Source: an uncultured Pseudomonadota bacterium
Lineage (GTDB): Bacteria > Myxococcota_A > Bradymonadia > Bradymonadales > Bradymonadaceae
Direction of reading: 5' to 3'
DNA length: 64,000 nucleotides
Assembly: GCA_913057905.1 (NCBI GenBank)
Contig: CAJXPB010000001.1
Location: 1,116,001-1,180,000, forward strand
The notes beneath the pieces are model-generated. The model saw only the letters and a list, made by a program, of their open reading frames with translations, was not told where the DNA came from and did no database searches. The position numbers and the translations under genes were made by a program. The first letter of the stretch is position 1, and every line of letters starts with the position of its first letter. Shown piece by piece: positions 37,099 through 45,808 of the stretch.

Positions 37099-37223
37099 CG
37101 GGGCGATTCTCCGGGACGCAGGACTCTACAAGCGTGTACGGAAGGTACGACACGACCTGCGGACGTTCAAACTGAAATCGAGGTTTGCATCGGTCGCGCC
37201 GGGGTGTTTCCTAGGATTCCTTC

Positions 37224-37251
37224 TTGAACCGGGCCGATTCGCCCATACGAT
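37224..37251 (+). promoter_or_regulatory. putative promoter for the outer-membrane protein gene
   Basis: TTGAAC (37,224-37,229) and TACGAT (37,246-37,251) are spaced by 16 bases, about 50 bases ahead of the ATG at 37,301. The match to a sigma70-type promoter is moderate. Confidence 0.3.
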
Positions 37252-37300
37252 GAAGGTGTCCGTACTGATTGCTGTTCTTCACAGACTGGGAGCCTGACCG

Positions 37301-38590
37301 ATGAATCCGTCTCGACGATGGTGGAAGATAGATGCTCAAATGACGGCGTGTCTCATATTTGCCGCCCTCAGTTTGCTGACCGCGCCGTTGGCAGCGCAGG
37401 AAGAATCGACGACGGAGTTCGTGCCGGAGGAGAAACAGCAGAAGTCCGAAGACCCTGAAGGGGTCGACGGGATGCTGTCGATCAGCGCGAACTTCAACCT
37501 CGTCTCCAACAACAACGTCGTCGGGCAGCCGAATGGCTTTTCGACGTTGTTTGGTCTCGGCCTGACCGGCGGTGTCGACTACATCTCCGGCAAACATGAG
37601 CTGCGCAACACGCTGCGGATCAACGAGAGCTGGGCGCGTACCCCGGCTATCGAGCAGTTCGTCAAAAACACCGACAATCTGGAGCTCGAGAGCCTCTACA
37701 ATTACTTCGTCGCCAAATGGACCGGCGCCTTCGCGCGGCTGAACTTCGAGACCCAGATCTTTCAGACCAATCGAGTCACGCAGACGGGGACCAACTACGC
37801 CGAGGTCGACGTCAACGGCAACACGACGGGCGAGACGTTCAGCAACCAGACACAGTTCGAACTGTCCAACCCCTTCAAGCCCTTCGCGCTCAGCCAGTCT
37901 TTTGGATGGTTCGCCGAACCGATTCGCGAACCGGAGATCAGTCTGTCGGCCCGGATCGGCCTCGGAGCCAGAGAGACCTTCGCGAATAATGTACGCGTCG
38001 TCACCAATGCGGATAGTGCGCCCGTCGAGTACCGCACACTCGGCAACATCTACCAGGCGGGCGTCGAAGGGTTCCTGGGCGCCGAAGGTGGCTTCGAAGA
38101 TGCGAACATCACGTACAATGCAGGGTTCAGCGCACTCATTCCGTTCTTGAACAACGACATCCAAGACCGTTCGGGTATTGATTTAACGCGAATCGGTGTC
38201 AGAGCCGGCCTGACCTTTAACATGTTCGAGTGGATGTCGGCCGACTACGTCCTTCGACTGACCCGCGACCCGCAATTGATCGATGGACTTCAGGTTCAAA
38301 ACAACTTCCTGCTGACCTTCAAGTACTCGTTCATCGAACGGGGTAAGGGCAAAGCCAAGAAGCCGGAGCCCTCGCTGGATCAACAGTTGCAGAAGGCCAA
38401 AAAAGAGGCGGATCAAGCCGAAGAGCGAGTCGAAGAGCTCAAGGAAAAGGTCGAAGAGGAGAAAGAACAGGAAGAGGAGAAGAAGCGCGAAGAACAACAG
38501 CAGAAGGAGCTCGAACGCCAGCAGCGTCAACAGGAGAGACAACAGCAGCAGGAAGACTCCGAGCCTCCGCAGAACTTCGATGAAAACTGA
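37301..38590 (+). CDS. beta-barrel-like outer-membrane protein with C-terminal coiled-coil tail
   Basis: This 429-residue protein has a signal peptide (hydrophobic segment ending LTAPLAAQ). From about residue 57 it consists of alternating beta-strand-like segments (MLSISANFNLV, GLGLTGGVDYI, RLNFETQIF, LSARIGLGARE) ending in NNFLLTFKYSF near 345, which looks like the C-terminal strand recognised by the BAM machinery. It resembles DUF3078-type barrel proteins. Unusually, the chain does not end there: about 80 residues follow, almost entirely Lys, Glu, Gln and Arg (ERVEELKEKVEEEKEQEEE, then a QQ-rich part), predicted to be a long coiled coil. Such a tail could reach into the periplasm or bind peptidoglycan. 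The role is unknown. A GGGAG site precedes the ATG. Confidence 0.78.
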   Translation: MNPSRRWWKIDAQMTACLIFAALSLLTAPLAAQEESTTEFVPEEKQQKSEDPEGVDGMLSISANFNLVSNNNVVGQPNGFSTLFGLGLTGGVDYISGKHELRNTLRINESWARTPAIEQFVKNTDNLELESLYNYFVAKWTGAFARLNFETQIFQTNRVTQTGTNYAEVDVNGNTTGETFSNQTQFELSNPFKPFALSQSFGWFAEPIREPEISLSARIGLGARETFANNVRVVTNADSAPVEYRTLGNIYQAGVEGFLGAEGGFEDANITYNAGFSALIPFLNNDIQDRSGIDLTRIGVRAGLTFNMFEWMSADYVLRLTRDPQLIDGLQVQNNFLLTFKYSFIERGKGKAKKPEPSLDQQLQKAKKEADQAEERVEELKEKVEEEKEQEEEKKREEQQQKELERQQRQQERQQQQEDSEPPQNFDEN

Positions 38591-38618
38591 CGCTTCAGGC
38601 GCGCCTCCAAACCACACG

Positions 38619-38651
38619 TCCCGGCTGTCGCATCTACAGTGACAGCCGGGA
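38619..38651 (+). terminator. hairpin after the outer-membrane protein gene
   Basis: An 11-bp stem (38,619-38,629 with 38,641-38,651) encloses an 11-base loop about 30 bases after the stop codon. Only a weak T-rich stretch follows (ATGTTTCTTT). It may act as a terminator or mRNA 3'-end stabiliser. Confidence 0.5.
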
Positions 38652-38680
38652 TGTTTCTTTGGACTCAAGGAGCTCGCCCC

Positions 38681-40384
38681 ATGTCAGCTTTTCGTGATGC
38701 CCTCGACCGTCACAATCCGTCCGACCACGACGACCGAGACTGGGTCTTTGTTCCCTACGACCAACTGACCGATGCCGTCGGACCTCTGGCCGAGAAGTCC
38801 CCGGGCGAGCTGGGCATCGTGATGGTCGAGACGAGCTGGAAGGGCGACCGACGTCCCTACCACAAACAGAAACTCGCCCTGATTTTGGCCAATCAGCGCC
38901 ACTTCGCCGTGGAACAGGCCAGTCGGGGCGTGGCCGTACAGTATCTAGCCGACGACCGTCCCTACCGGCCGATTCTGGAAGATACCGCCGACGAAGTCGG
39001 TCAGCTAACCGTAATGGAACCAGCGGAACGCGAACTCCGCATGGATCTGTCACCGCTGGCCGGGACCGATAAGCTCGAGGTCGTCGCCCATGAGGGCTGG
39101 ATGACCACCGCGGACGACTTCGTGACCAGCCAAGGTGACGATGGACCGCCCTGGCGAATGGATGCCTTCTACCGGCATCTACGCCGCAAGACCGGCATTC
39201 TGATGGAGGACGGCAGTCCGGCCGGCGGTCAGTTTAGCCACGATGGCGACAATCGGGAGTTCTGGCCCGGCGAGCCGCCTGCGCCGGAGCCGCCGACCTT
39301 CGAGCCCGACGCCATTACCAGTGAAGTGGCGGAGCTCATCGACGAACGATACGACCAACATCCCGGGGACTTGGACCTGCAGGCGCTGCCCGCCACGGCC
39401 GACGACGCGGATGCCCTGTGGGAATGGGCCAAGGCCCGGTGCATGGAGTCGTTCGGCCCCTACGAGGATGCGATGTCGACGAAATCCCGGGGACTCTTCC
39501 ACACCCGTATCTCGCCGCTTTTGAACATCCACCGGCTGCTTCCCGAACGCACGGTGCGTGAAGTCGAGTCCCTCGACATCCCCATCAACTCCAAGGAGGG
39601 CTTCATTCGACAGGTCCTCGGCTGGCGCGAATTCATGCGGCACGTCCACCGCGAGACCGACGGCTTTCGGGAACTGCCGCCCGGGTGGGACAGTCCGGCC
39701 ATCGATGAAAGGCCCGGTCGAGGCGGATGGGAGACATGGAGCGGCGACACCTGGGCCACCCCAGTTGCCGCTGAGGAGAGCTCCTCACTGGACGGCGGCG
39801 CGCTGCCCAATGCCCTGAACGCCCGGCGAGATCTTCCGCCCGCCTACTGGGGCGAAGAATCGGGGCTGCGGTGTCTCGATGTCGTCGTCGAGGAGGTCCT
39901 TGAGGACGGCTGGACCCATCACATCGCCCGGCTGATGGTCCTGTCGAACATCGGAACGTTGCTGGGCGTGTCGCCCCGGGAGCTGACCGACTGGTTCTGG
40001 GTCGCCTACATCGACGCGTTCGACTGGGTCGTCGAACCCAACGTCCTGGGCATGGGGACGTTTGGCCTGGGAGAACTCTTCGTGACCAAACCGTACGTCT
40101 CCGGCTCGAATTATATCGACAAGATGAGCGACTACTGCTCGGAGTGCCAGTTCGACCCGGGATCGACGTGCCCGCTCAAGCCGATGTACTGGGCCTTTTT
40201 ACAGGAGCACGAAGACGAGCTCGACGACAACCAGCGCATGGGTTTGATGCTCGGCATGATGCGCAATCGCAGTGACGAGACCAAGGACGACGACATGGCC
40301 GTGCTGGAGCACGTCCGCGACAAACTGGAAGCCGGCCAGCGGCTTACCGAAGAAGACGGAACACCGCCCTTCGATGGCAACTGA
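38681..40384 (+). CDS. Fe-S bacterial cryptochrome/(6-4) photolyase (PhrB-like)
   Basis: This 567-residue flavoprotein belongs to the FeS-BCP (CryB/PhrB) family, which repairs (6-4) photoproducts with light. An N-terminal Rossmann domain (about 1-130) is followed by the helical FAD domain, with GWREFMRHVH, HHIARLMVLSNIGTLLGV and EPNVLGMGTFG. The four Cys that hold the 4Fe-4S cluster are all found: Cys398 (GLRCLD), Cys486 and Cys489 (YCSEC) and Cys497 (STCPL). The last spacing (8 residues) is shorter than the 13 in Agrobacterium PhrB, so that loop is reduced. The start is the ATG at 38,681, preceded by AAGGAG; an upstream GTG at 38,639 lies inside a hairpin. It ends 3 bases before the stop of a convergent gene. 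Confidence 0.92.
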   Translation: MSAFRDALDRHNPSDHDDRDWVFVPYDQLTDAVGPLAEKSPGELGIVMVETSWKGDRRPYHKQKLALILANQRHFAVEQASRGVAVQYLADDRPYRPILEDTADEVGQLTVMEPAERELRMDLSPLAGTDKLEVVAHEGWMTTADDFVTSQGDDGPPWRMDAFYRHLRRKTGILMEDGSPAGGQFSHDGDNREFWPGEPPAPEPPTFEPDAITSEVAELIDERYDQHPGDLDLQALPATADDADALWEWAKARCMESFGPYEDAMSTKSRGLFHTRISPLLNIHRLLPERTVREVESLDIPINSKEGFIRQVLGWREFMRHVHRETDGFRELPPGWDSPAIDERPGRGGWETWSGDTWATPVAAEESSSLDGGALPNALNARRDLPPAYWGEESGLRCLDVVVEEVLEDGWTHHIARLMVLSNIGTLLGVSPRELTDWFWVAYIDAFDWVVEPNVLGMGTFGLGELFVTKPYVSGSNYIDKMSDYCSECQFDPGSTCPLKPMYWAFLQEHEDELDDNQRMGLMLGMMRNRSDETKDDDMAVLEHVRDKLEAGQRLTEEDGTPPFDGN

Positions 40385-40387
40385 TGG

Positions 40388-41107
40388 TCAACCCTGCTGA
40401 ACGCTCTCGAAGGCGCTGCGTACATCGTACGTGCCTCCGGCGTCTTCCAGGTGCTGATAGAGCGTGGCCAGATAGACACCCAGTGCGATGAAGTTCGGGT
40501 GCAGGCGCAGCCCGCGCTCCTTGGCCCGCCGAAAGATCTTGCGGAACGTCTCGCGGAATGCCGCCAGCTCGAATTCCACATTCTGCTGGTCTTCGCCGCC
40601 GAAATGCTGACGAAACAGGTCCGAGCACCCCTCCAGGCCCACGCCCTCAACGCCACGCTCAAAGGCGGCCTGGTCGTCGCCGTAGAACCCAACGTACATC
40701 TGACGTAGCGAGGCCAGAAACTCCTCGTCCCAGTCGACGTAAAATCGACCCGGGTACCACTCCCATCGGTCGTCGCCCTCCTCGAACACCTGCGGCCGCA
40801 AGTCGACGACCGTGGACCCCTCGGAGTAAAGCTGGTGGAAGTACAGCCTCAACAAGACCTGACCGTCGATGGGACCGCCGCTGTCGGGTTCCCCGCTGGC
40901 CTTCACGTCGACGGGAATCTCCGCCTGCTGGAGGCTCCATCCCCGTCGTCTACAGACATCCTCGAAGCCCTCTTGGTCGTCGTAGTTGGCCTTGAAGTCA
41001 CGAAGCTGCGTAATGGCCTGCGAGACCGACACGACCTTGAAGAAACGCGGGGAAAGCAATTCGGCGAGGTCGCTCCACTCACCCCAGGACAACAGTGATT
41101 TCAACAT
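40388..41107 (-). CDS. conserved-looking protein of unknown function (239 aa)
   Basis: This is a 239-residue soluble protein that I do not recognise. It has no signal peptide, no Cys pair and no nucleotide-binding motif. A central region is rich in aromatic residues (LYFHQLYSEG, DRWEWYPGRFYVDWDEEF), and the C-terminal half is helical. The start at 41,107 is well supported by a GGAGGAG ribosome site about 9 bases upstream. It converges on the Fe-S photolyase gene with three bases between the stops. It is separated from the next upstream gene by that gene's terminator, so it is probably transcribed on its own from the gap 41,108-41,178. Confidence 0.72.
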   Translation of the reverse strand: MLKSLLSWGEWSDLAELLSPRFFKVVSVSQAITQLRDFKANYDDQEGFEDVCRRRGWSLQQAEIPVDVKASGEPDSGGPIDGQVLLRLYFHQLYSEGSTVVDLRPQVFEEGDDRWEWYPGRFYVDWDEEFLASLRQMYVGFYGDDQAAFERGVEGVGLEGCSDLFRQHFGGEDQQNVEFELAAFRETFRKIFRRAKERGLRLHPNFIALGVYLATLYQHLEDAGGTYDVRSAFESVQQG

Positions 41108-41178
41108 GCTGATACTCCTCCGTCATTAGGATTGAAGACATGTGTGGGATGCACGCAGCTCGGAGGAGTTGCACACAT

Positions 41179-41207
41179 AAAAAAGCCCCGCCCGAAGTGG
41201 GCGGGGC
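41179..41207 (-). terminator. intrinsic terminator of the DUF4397 lipoprotein gene
   Basis: A 9-bp GC stem (41,185-41,193 with 41,199-41,207) has a five-base loop. It is flanked at 41,179-41,184 by six A, which read as a T-run on the minus strand. It lies about 28 bases past the stop of the leftward gene ending at 41,235. Confidence 0.9.
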
Positions 41208-41234
41208 CGAAGGGTCGGTCAGGTCGAGACTGCC

Positions 41235-42809
41235 TCAGTTGCCAGTCTCACTGAGAGTGGAGGACTGACCGTCCGGAGTGAAGACGGTGACCTCGAAGTC
41301 GCGGTCCGTCACGCCCGAGGGCGGCTGGACGAAGCCGTGAGCAACGGCCACGACGCCGAGACTGGCGAAGTTGGTCAGCGCACTCACGTCGTAGGAGAAC
41401 AGCTCCATGTCGTTGTCGGCCTGCCACAGACGAAGCGGCGTGTAATCCGCTCCGTCGACGATGCCGTCGTCGCCAGCGAGCGCGAACTCACCGAAGGCGA
41501 CATTCTCCGCGAGGGGAAGGTCGCTGTCATCATCCGGATTTGTGGCAACGACGTCGACGTTCGGGGCGTCGGGAGACCCGTGGAAAATGGTAATTCCCAC
41601 GGTGCCCGTGTCGCCGGTAAAGTCGACGGTCTCGCCGACTCGAACGCCGAGATTGTCACCGACCGTGCCGCTGGCAACCAGCGCCTGACTGGTTCCGCCG
41701 TCGAAGGGACCGACCGTCGTCTCGATGATCGGGCTCGAGCAGTCGCTCGCGTCGGACGCCACGAGGGCGACGTCGAACTCAAACGTCGACGGAAGCGTGA
41801 TGTACGGCAGGGCGCTTTTGTACGCGATCGGGTCGTCGGTAAGGATGTTCCCCTGGAAGCAGACGTTGACCTCGGAGGCCGCTTCAGAGGGAGACGCGTG
41901 AATGATCTGAGCGCGAGCGGCCTCGGGAAGCTCCGGACAGACGATGCGGTCTGTTCCGCCGGAGGATTCGGTCGGACAGGCGACGAACGCAAACTCAGGC
42001 CCGTCTTCATTGGCCGACGGATCGACGAAACCCGAGGCCAACACTGTAGCGGCCGAACCACCGGTCAGCAGTTGTGAACCCTGCGTTCCGGTCTGAATGG
42101 CCTGCAGGGGCGCGGGGCCACCCAGAGCAACATTCGCGGTCTGAATCTGCTGGGCGTTGTCGAAGTTGATGTAACCGGAGAACTCACCGTACGGGACAGT
42201 TGCCATGGGGCCTTGGCCGTTGTTGAACGAGACATCCGCCTCACCGGCATCTGTGGTTCCGTGGTGGAGATTGATCGCGAACCCTTCACTGCTACTGGCA
42301 GATTCGAGCGCGCCATCAGTAACCTTCAGGTCTAGACCGATCTCGGAGTTCTGTGAGGTGTCGAAGTTACTCGGGTCGACAACTCCATCGGCGACCACCG
42401 TGTAAGAGGTGTCGGCTTCGAGTGTGACATCCCACGAGGCGATTTCCTCACCATCGTCGAGGGTCGTGTCGTCGCCGCCCGCCGTGGCAGCGTCGCTGCC
42501 TGCGATGGCAATCGTGTAGTCGCCGGCATCCAGTTCCTGGAAGGTCGTCGCCGTTCGGAATTCAAAGTCGTCGATCCAGATCTCGCCGTTGGCGAAGACG
42601 TCGACGGTACTGGCCGCAGGGTCGGCGGAGTTGTGAATGACCTGGACAGTAGCAGTGCCGCCACCACCCATGTCCTGACCCATATCTTGGCCGGCGTCTT
42701 GACCGCCGCCGTTTCCGTTGTCGTCACCACACGCGCCCAGCGCCAAGGTCAGTCCGGTGGCGATGAGGGCCGTGCCCAAAAATCGTACTAATCGATTGGA
42801 ATCTTTCAT
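41235..42809 (-). CDS. DUF4397-repeat lipoprotein
   Basis: This is a 524-residue secreted lipoprotein. The lipobox LALGAC puts the lipid on Cys27, and a Gly/Asp/Gln-rich linker follows. The mature part contains about three copies of a DUF4397-type beta-sandwich, each opening with a phrase such as VQVIHNSADPAASTVDVFANG, AQIIHASPSEAASEVNVCF or ITIFHGSPDAPNVDVVA (first residues of each only). Such domains are found in surface proteins of many bacteria; the ligand is not known. I start at the ATG at 42,809, behind a GGAGG site, not the longer frame from 42,848. The product is strongly acidic. A clear terminator follows, so it is monocistronic. Confidence 0.87.
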   Translation of the reverse strand: MKDSNRLVRFLGTALIATGLTLALGACGDDNGNGGGQDAGQDMGQDMGGGGTATVQVIHNSADPAASTVDVFANGEIWIDDFEFRTATTFQELDAGDYTIAIAGSDAATAGGDDTTLDDGEEIASWDVTLEADTSYTVVADGVVDPSNFDTSQNSEIGLDLKVTDGALESASSSEGFAINLHHGTTDAGEADVSFNNGQGPMATVPYGEFSGYINFDNAQQIQTANVALGGPAPLQAIQTGTQGSQLLTGGSAATVLASGFVDPSANEDGPEFAFVACPTESSGGTDRIVCPELPEAARAQIIHASPSEAASEVNVCFQGNILTDDPIAYKSALPYITLPSTFEFDVALVASDASDCSSPIIETTVGPFDGGTSQALVASGTVGDNLGVRVGETVDFTGDTGTVGITIFHGSPDAPNVDVVATNPDDDSDLPLAENVAFGEFALAGDDGIVDGADYTPLRLWQADNDMELFSYDVSALTNFASLGVVAVAHGFVQPPSGVTDRDFEVTVFTPDGQSSTLSETGN

Positions 42810-43308
42810 CTGTCTTCCTCCGTTTTCAGTTAGCGAATCCGGCATCACGCCGGCTCTTTCGAATCATCCGTATGGGGTTCAGTCTGGACGCAGGTGTCGA
42901 ATGTTCGCGACCTGTGTCCGTTGCCCATTCATGCAGATGCAACGTAAGCATGGTACGTAACGCGAATGTTTCAAATTTCTCGGTGCCGTGTCCGGAAAGA
43001 AACATGACAGAAACGGCGCCAGTGTTCAAAATACCGACGAATTTTTTCGGGGGCGCGTGCATCATACACGTGGATGGTTATCCGACTCGCACGGGTTGGT
43101 TGCCATCCGGGCCCGCGACGGGAGGTGCCGTTCCCCACACGGCGAGCATCGTCCGTCGCGACGCCTCAGGCAGCGGCGTGGACCGCGCAGGACCATCTTC
43201 CCCTCGAGGCTGCACCTCCGGGCCTCGACTCCTCCCCAGGTGGCCCGGCGGTCCGCCGCTGCCTCTCTTTTTGCTCGCTTCAGTTCAGGTCCCAAGAGAT
43301 CCCCTTGT
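42810..43308. other. 499-base gap between divergent lipoprotein and photolyase-fusion genes
   Basis: I see no convincing gene here. The frame of the photolyase fusion stays open back to 42,988, but its translation is Arg/Ser-rich, unlike the acidic proteins of this genome, and lacks the family's features. The left half (42,830-43,060) is AT-richer and should hold both promoters. The right half is GC-rich with short inverted repeats (for example CCGGC/GCCGG near 42,840). No known riboswitch was recognised. Confidence 0.5.
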
Positions 43309-45735
43309 ATGACAATTACGACCGACATTCTTCCCGAACGTATTCAGGAGCGACTTCGAAGGATCGGAGACCGTGAAGAAACTCGCGGCGACGCCGACTT
43401 CGTCCTCTACTGGATGGGCACGGCTGCGCGTGGACACGAAAACCCGGCCCTCGGCACTGCCATTGGCATTGCGAACAAACTCGGGTTGCCTGTGTTCGTC
43501 TACCACCCGATCAGTGAGTCTCATCCGTACGCTTCGGATCGGCACCACACCTTCATGTTGGAGGGGGCCCGCGACGTGCAGCAGGAGCTGAAGGCACGTG
43601 GCATCGGCTACGCCTGTCACCTGCAGCGCGAGGGACATCGCGGCAACCACCTGACTGCACTGGCGAGGCGCGCCGCGGCGGTGGTGACCGAAGACATGCC
43701 CGTAGAGCCTTGGTCTCGGTGGACACACGCCCTGGCTCAGACCGTCAAGACACCGGTTCTGGCGGTTGATACAGATTGCGTCGTGCCGATGCGACTGGTG
43801 GGACGGCTCTACGACCGGGCCTACAAATACAGGAATGCAACCGAGGATCAGCGAGCCGCCAGAATCGACGAGCCCTGGCCAGACCTGGAGCCCGATGCCG
43901 ACGTCCACATGCCGGACGACCTACCCTTTGAACCCGTCGATCTTAAGGACGCTGCCATCCCCGATTTGGTGGCCGCGTGCGAAATCGACCACGGCGTGGG
44001 ACCGGTGCCGCACACGGAGGGCGGAGCGGAGGCTGGGTACGAGCGTTGGGAGACATTTCGTGAGGACGGGCTCGACAGCTACCACGGCACGCGCAACAAC
44101 CCGACGCTGTTGAATGGAGTCAGCCGGCTCTCGGCGTACCTTCACCACGGCCACATCTCGCCATTTCGCCTGGCTCGCCAGGCCTCCGCCAGAGACTCAA
44201 AGGGCGCGGGGAAGTTCATCGATGAGCTGATCACCTGGCGAGAGATGGCCCATCATTTCTGCTTCTACGACTCGGACTACGGGACGGTCGATTCCTTTCC
44301 CGAGTGGGCCATCGAGACCCTGCGCGAGCATGCATCCGACCCGCGACCCGAACTCTACGACTGGGAGACGCTGGCCCGCGCCAAGACCGACGACCCGCTG
44401 TGGAACCTGTGCCAGCGGTCGCTCATCCAGCAAGGGGAGTTGCACAACAACGTGCGGATGACCTGGTCAAAGAAACTGCTGGAGTGGACGCCAGACCTAG
44501 AGACGGCCCTGGCGATGGCCCTGGATCTCAACCATCGCTACGCCCTCGATGGGTGCGATCCGAACTCATATCTGGGCATCCAATGGACGTACGGCGCGTT
44601 CGACCGGCCGTACGACAAGGATCGGGATATCATCGGAAAGGTTCGCCCCCGTGATACCTCCTGGCACGCCGGCCGGATCGACATGGAGGCGTACGAGTCG
44701 ATCGTGACACGCCCTCTTTCAGAAGATCTCCCCAAGGTTGCGGTGATCGGTGCGGGTCTGGCGGGGCTCTCCTGCGCGCGGACGCTCCAGGATCACGGCC
44801 TCGAGGTCGAGGTCTTCGATAAGTCCCGTGGGTCGGGCGGTCGCGCGTCGACCCGGCGAGCGCAGGCAGACGACGGACGCGAGGTTCAATTCGACCACGG
44901 TGCGCAGTACTTCACATCCCGCGACGATATCTTCCAGTTGCACGTCGATGCGTGGGCATACCGAGGCGTCGTCGACGAATGGGAGCCAGAACTCGTCGTC
45001 ATCGACGACGATGGCATCGCACCGAAGGAATCGACCACGACGCGCTGGGTCGGCCAACCGTCGATGTCGACGGTCACCAGTCACCTGGCCGAAGATTTGG
45101 ATCCCCGCTTCGGAACCCGTATCGAGCGCGTCGAACCTGCGGACGGCGACCGATGGACCCTGAGTACCGAAGATGGTGAGACCGCTGGGCCCTTCGACGT
45201 CGTCGTCACGACCGCCCCGCCGGCCCAGTCTGCAGAGCTTCTGACTGGAACCGATGCCTCGTTTCTCGACGAGCTCTCGAGCATCCAGTTGCAACCGACC
45301 TGGGCATTGATGCTGGGCTTCGACGAACCCCTGGACGTCGATTTCGACGCAGCGTTTGTCAACACCGGGCCTCTCTCCTGGGTGGCGCGCGATTCCAGCA
45401 AACCCGGCCGCGACGGCCACAATTGGACCATCCACGCCAGCTCCGAATGGTCGGCCGAACATGTGGAACTCTCCTTCGAAGAGGCGGCGTCCCGGCTGCT
45501 CCAGGCGTTCGCCGATACGCTGGAAGTAACGTTGCCCGAGACGTCGTACGCCCGCGCTCACCGATGGCGCTACGCCCAGGCCGAGGACGCTCGAGAAGAG
45601 GGGTGCCTCGCCGACGTGGACAGGGGCCTTCTGGCCTGCGGCGACTGGGCAAACGGCTCCCGCATCGAAGGAGCGTTTCTAAGCGGTCGAGCCGCCGCGG
45701 GACGGATCCTGGGCAACCCCTTGATCGGACACTGA
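43309..45735 (+). CDS. class II photolyase fused to a renalase-like FAD oxidoreductase
   Basis: This 808-residue protein joins two FAD enzymes. Residues 1 to about 465 are a class II CPD photolyase: an N-terminal Rossmann domain (DFVLYWMGTAARGHENPAL) and the FAD domain with ITWREMAHHFCFY, LHNNVRMTWSKKLLEWT and DGCDPNSYLGIQW. Residues from about 474 start a second Rossmann fold, VAVIGAGLAGLSCARTL, then FDKSRGSGGRAST and QFDHGAQYFT, and end with GDWANGSRIEGAFLSGRAAA, as in renalase-like NAD(P)/FAD-dependent oxidoreductases (COG3380). In many bacteria these are separate neighbouring genes. The oxidoreductase might reduce the photolyase flavin, but this is inference. The start is the ATG at 43,309; its ribosome site is weak (AAGAGA). 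The fused frame shows no sign of error. Confidence 0.9.
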   Translation: MTITTDILPERIQERLRRIGDREETRGDADFVLYWMGTAARGHENPALGTAIGIANKLGLPVFVYHPISESHPYASDRHHTFMLEGARDVQQELKARGIGYACHLQREGHRGNHLTALARRAAAVVTEDMPVEPWSRWTHALAQTVKTPVLAVDTDCVVPMRLVGRLYDRAYKYRNATEDQRAARIDEPWPDLEPDADVHMPDDLPFEPVDLKDAAIPDLVAACEIDHGVGPVPHTEGGAEAGYERWETFREDGLDSYHGTRNNPTLLNGVSRLSAYLHHGHISPFRLARQASARDSKGAGKFIDELITWREMAHHFCFYDSDYGTVDSFPEWAIETLREHASDPRPELYDWETLARAKTDDPLWNLCQRSLIQQGELHNNVRMTWSKKLLEWTPDLETALAMALDLNHRYALDGCDPNSYLGIQWTYGAFDRPYDKDRDIIGKVRPRDTSWHAGRIDMEAYESIVTRPLSEDLPKVAVIGAGLAGLSCARTLQDHGLEVEVFDKSRGSGGRASTRRAQADDGREVQFDHGAQYFTSRDDIFQLHVDAWAYRGVVDEWEPELVVIDDDGIAPKESTTTRWVGQPSMSTVTSHLAEDLDPRFGTRIERVEPADGDRWTLSTEDGETAGPFDVVVTTAPPAQSAELLTGTDASFLDELSSIQLQPTWALMLGFDEPLDVDFDAAFVNTGPLSWVARDSSKPGRDGHNWTIHASSEWSAEHVELSFEEAASRLLQAFADTLEVTLPETSYARAHRWRYAQAEDAREEGCLADVDRGLLACGDWANGSRIEGAFLSGRAAAGRILGNPLIGH

Positions 45736-45808
45736 ACATATGTTCTAATCCCGTCAGGCCCCTTGGTATGTCACATTTCCTTCCCGATTTACCGCCAAGA
45801 GGTCGCCC

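Noticed and set aside
42988-43308. N-terminal extension of the photolyase-renalase frame
   Set aside because: The added 107 residues are Arg/Ser-rich and unlike the acidic proteins here. Class II photolyase features begin shortly after the ATG at 43,309.
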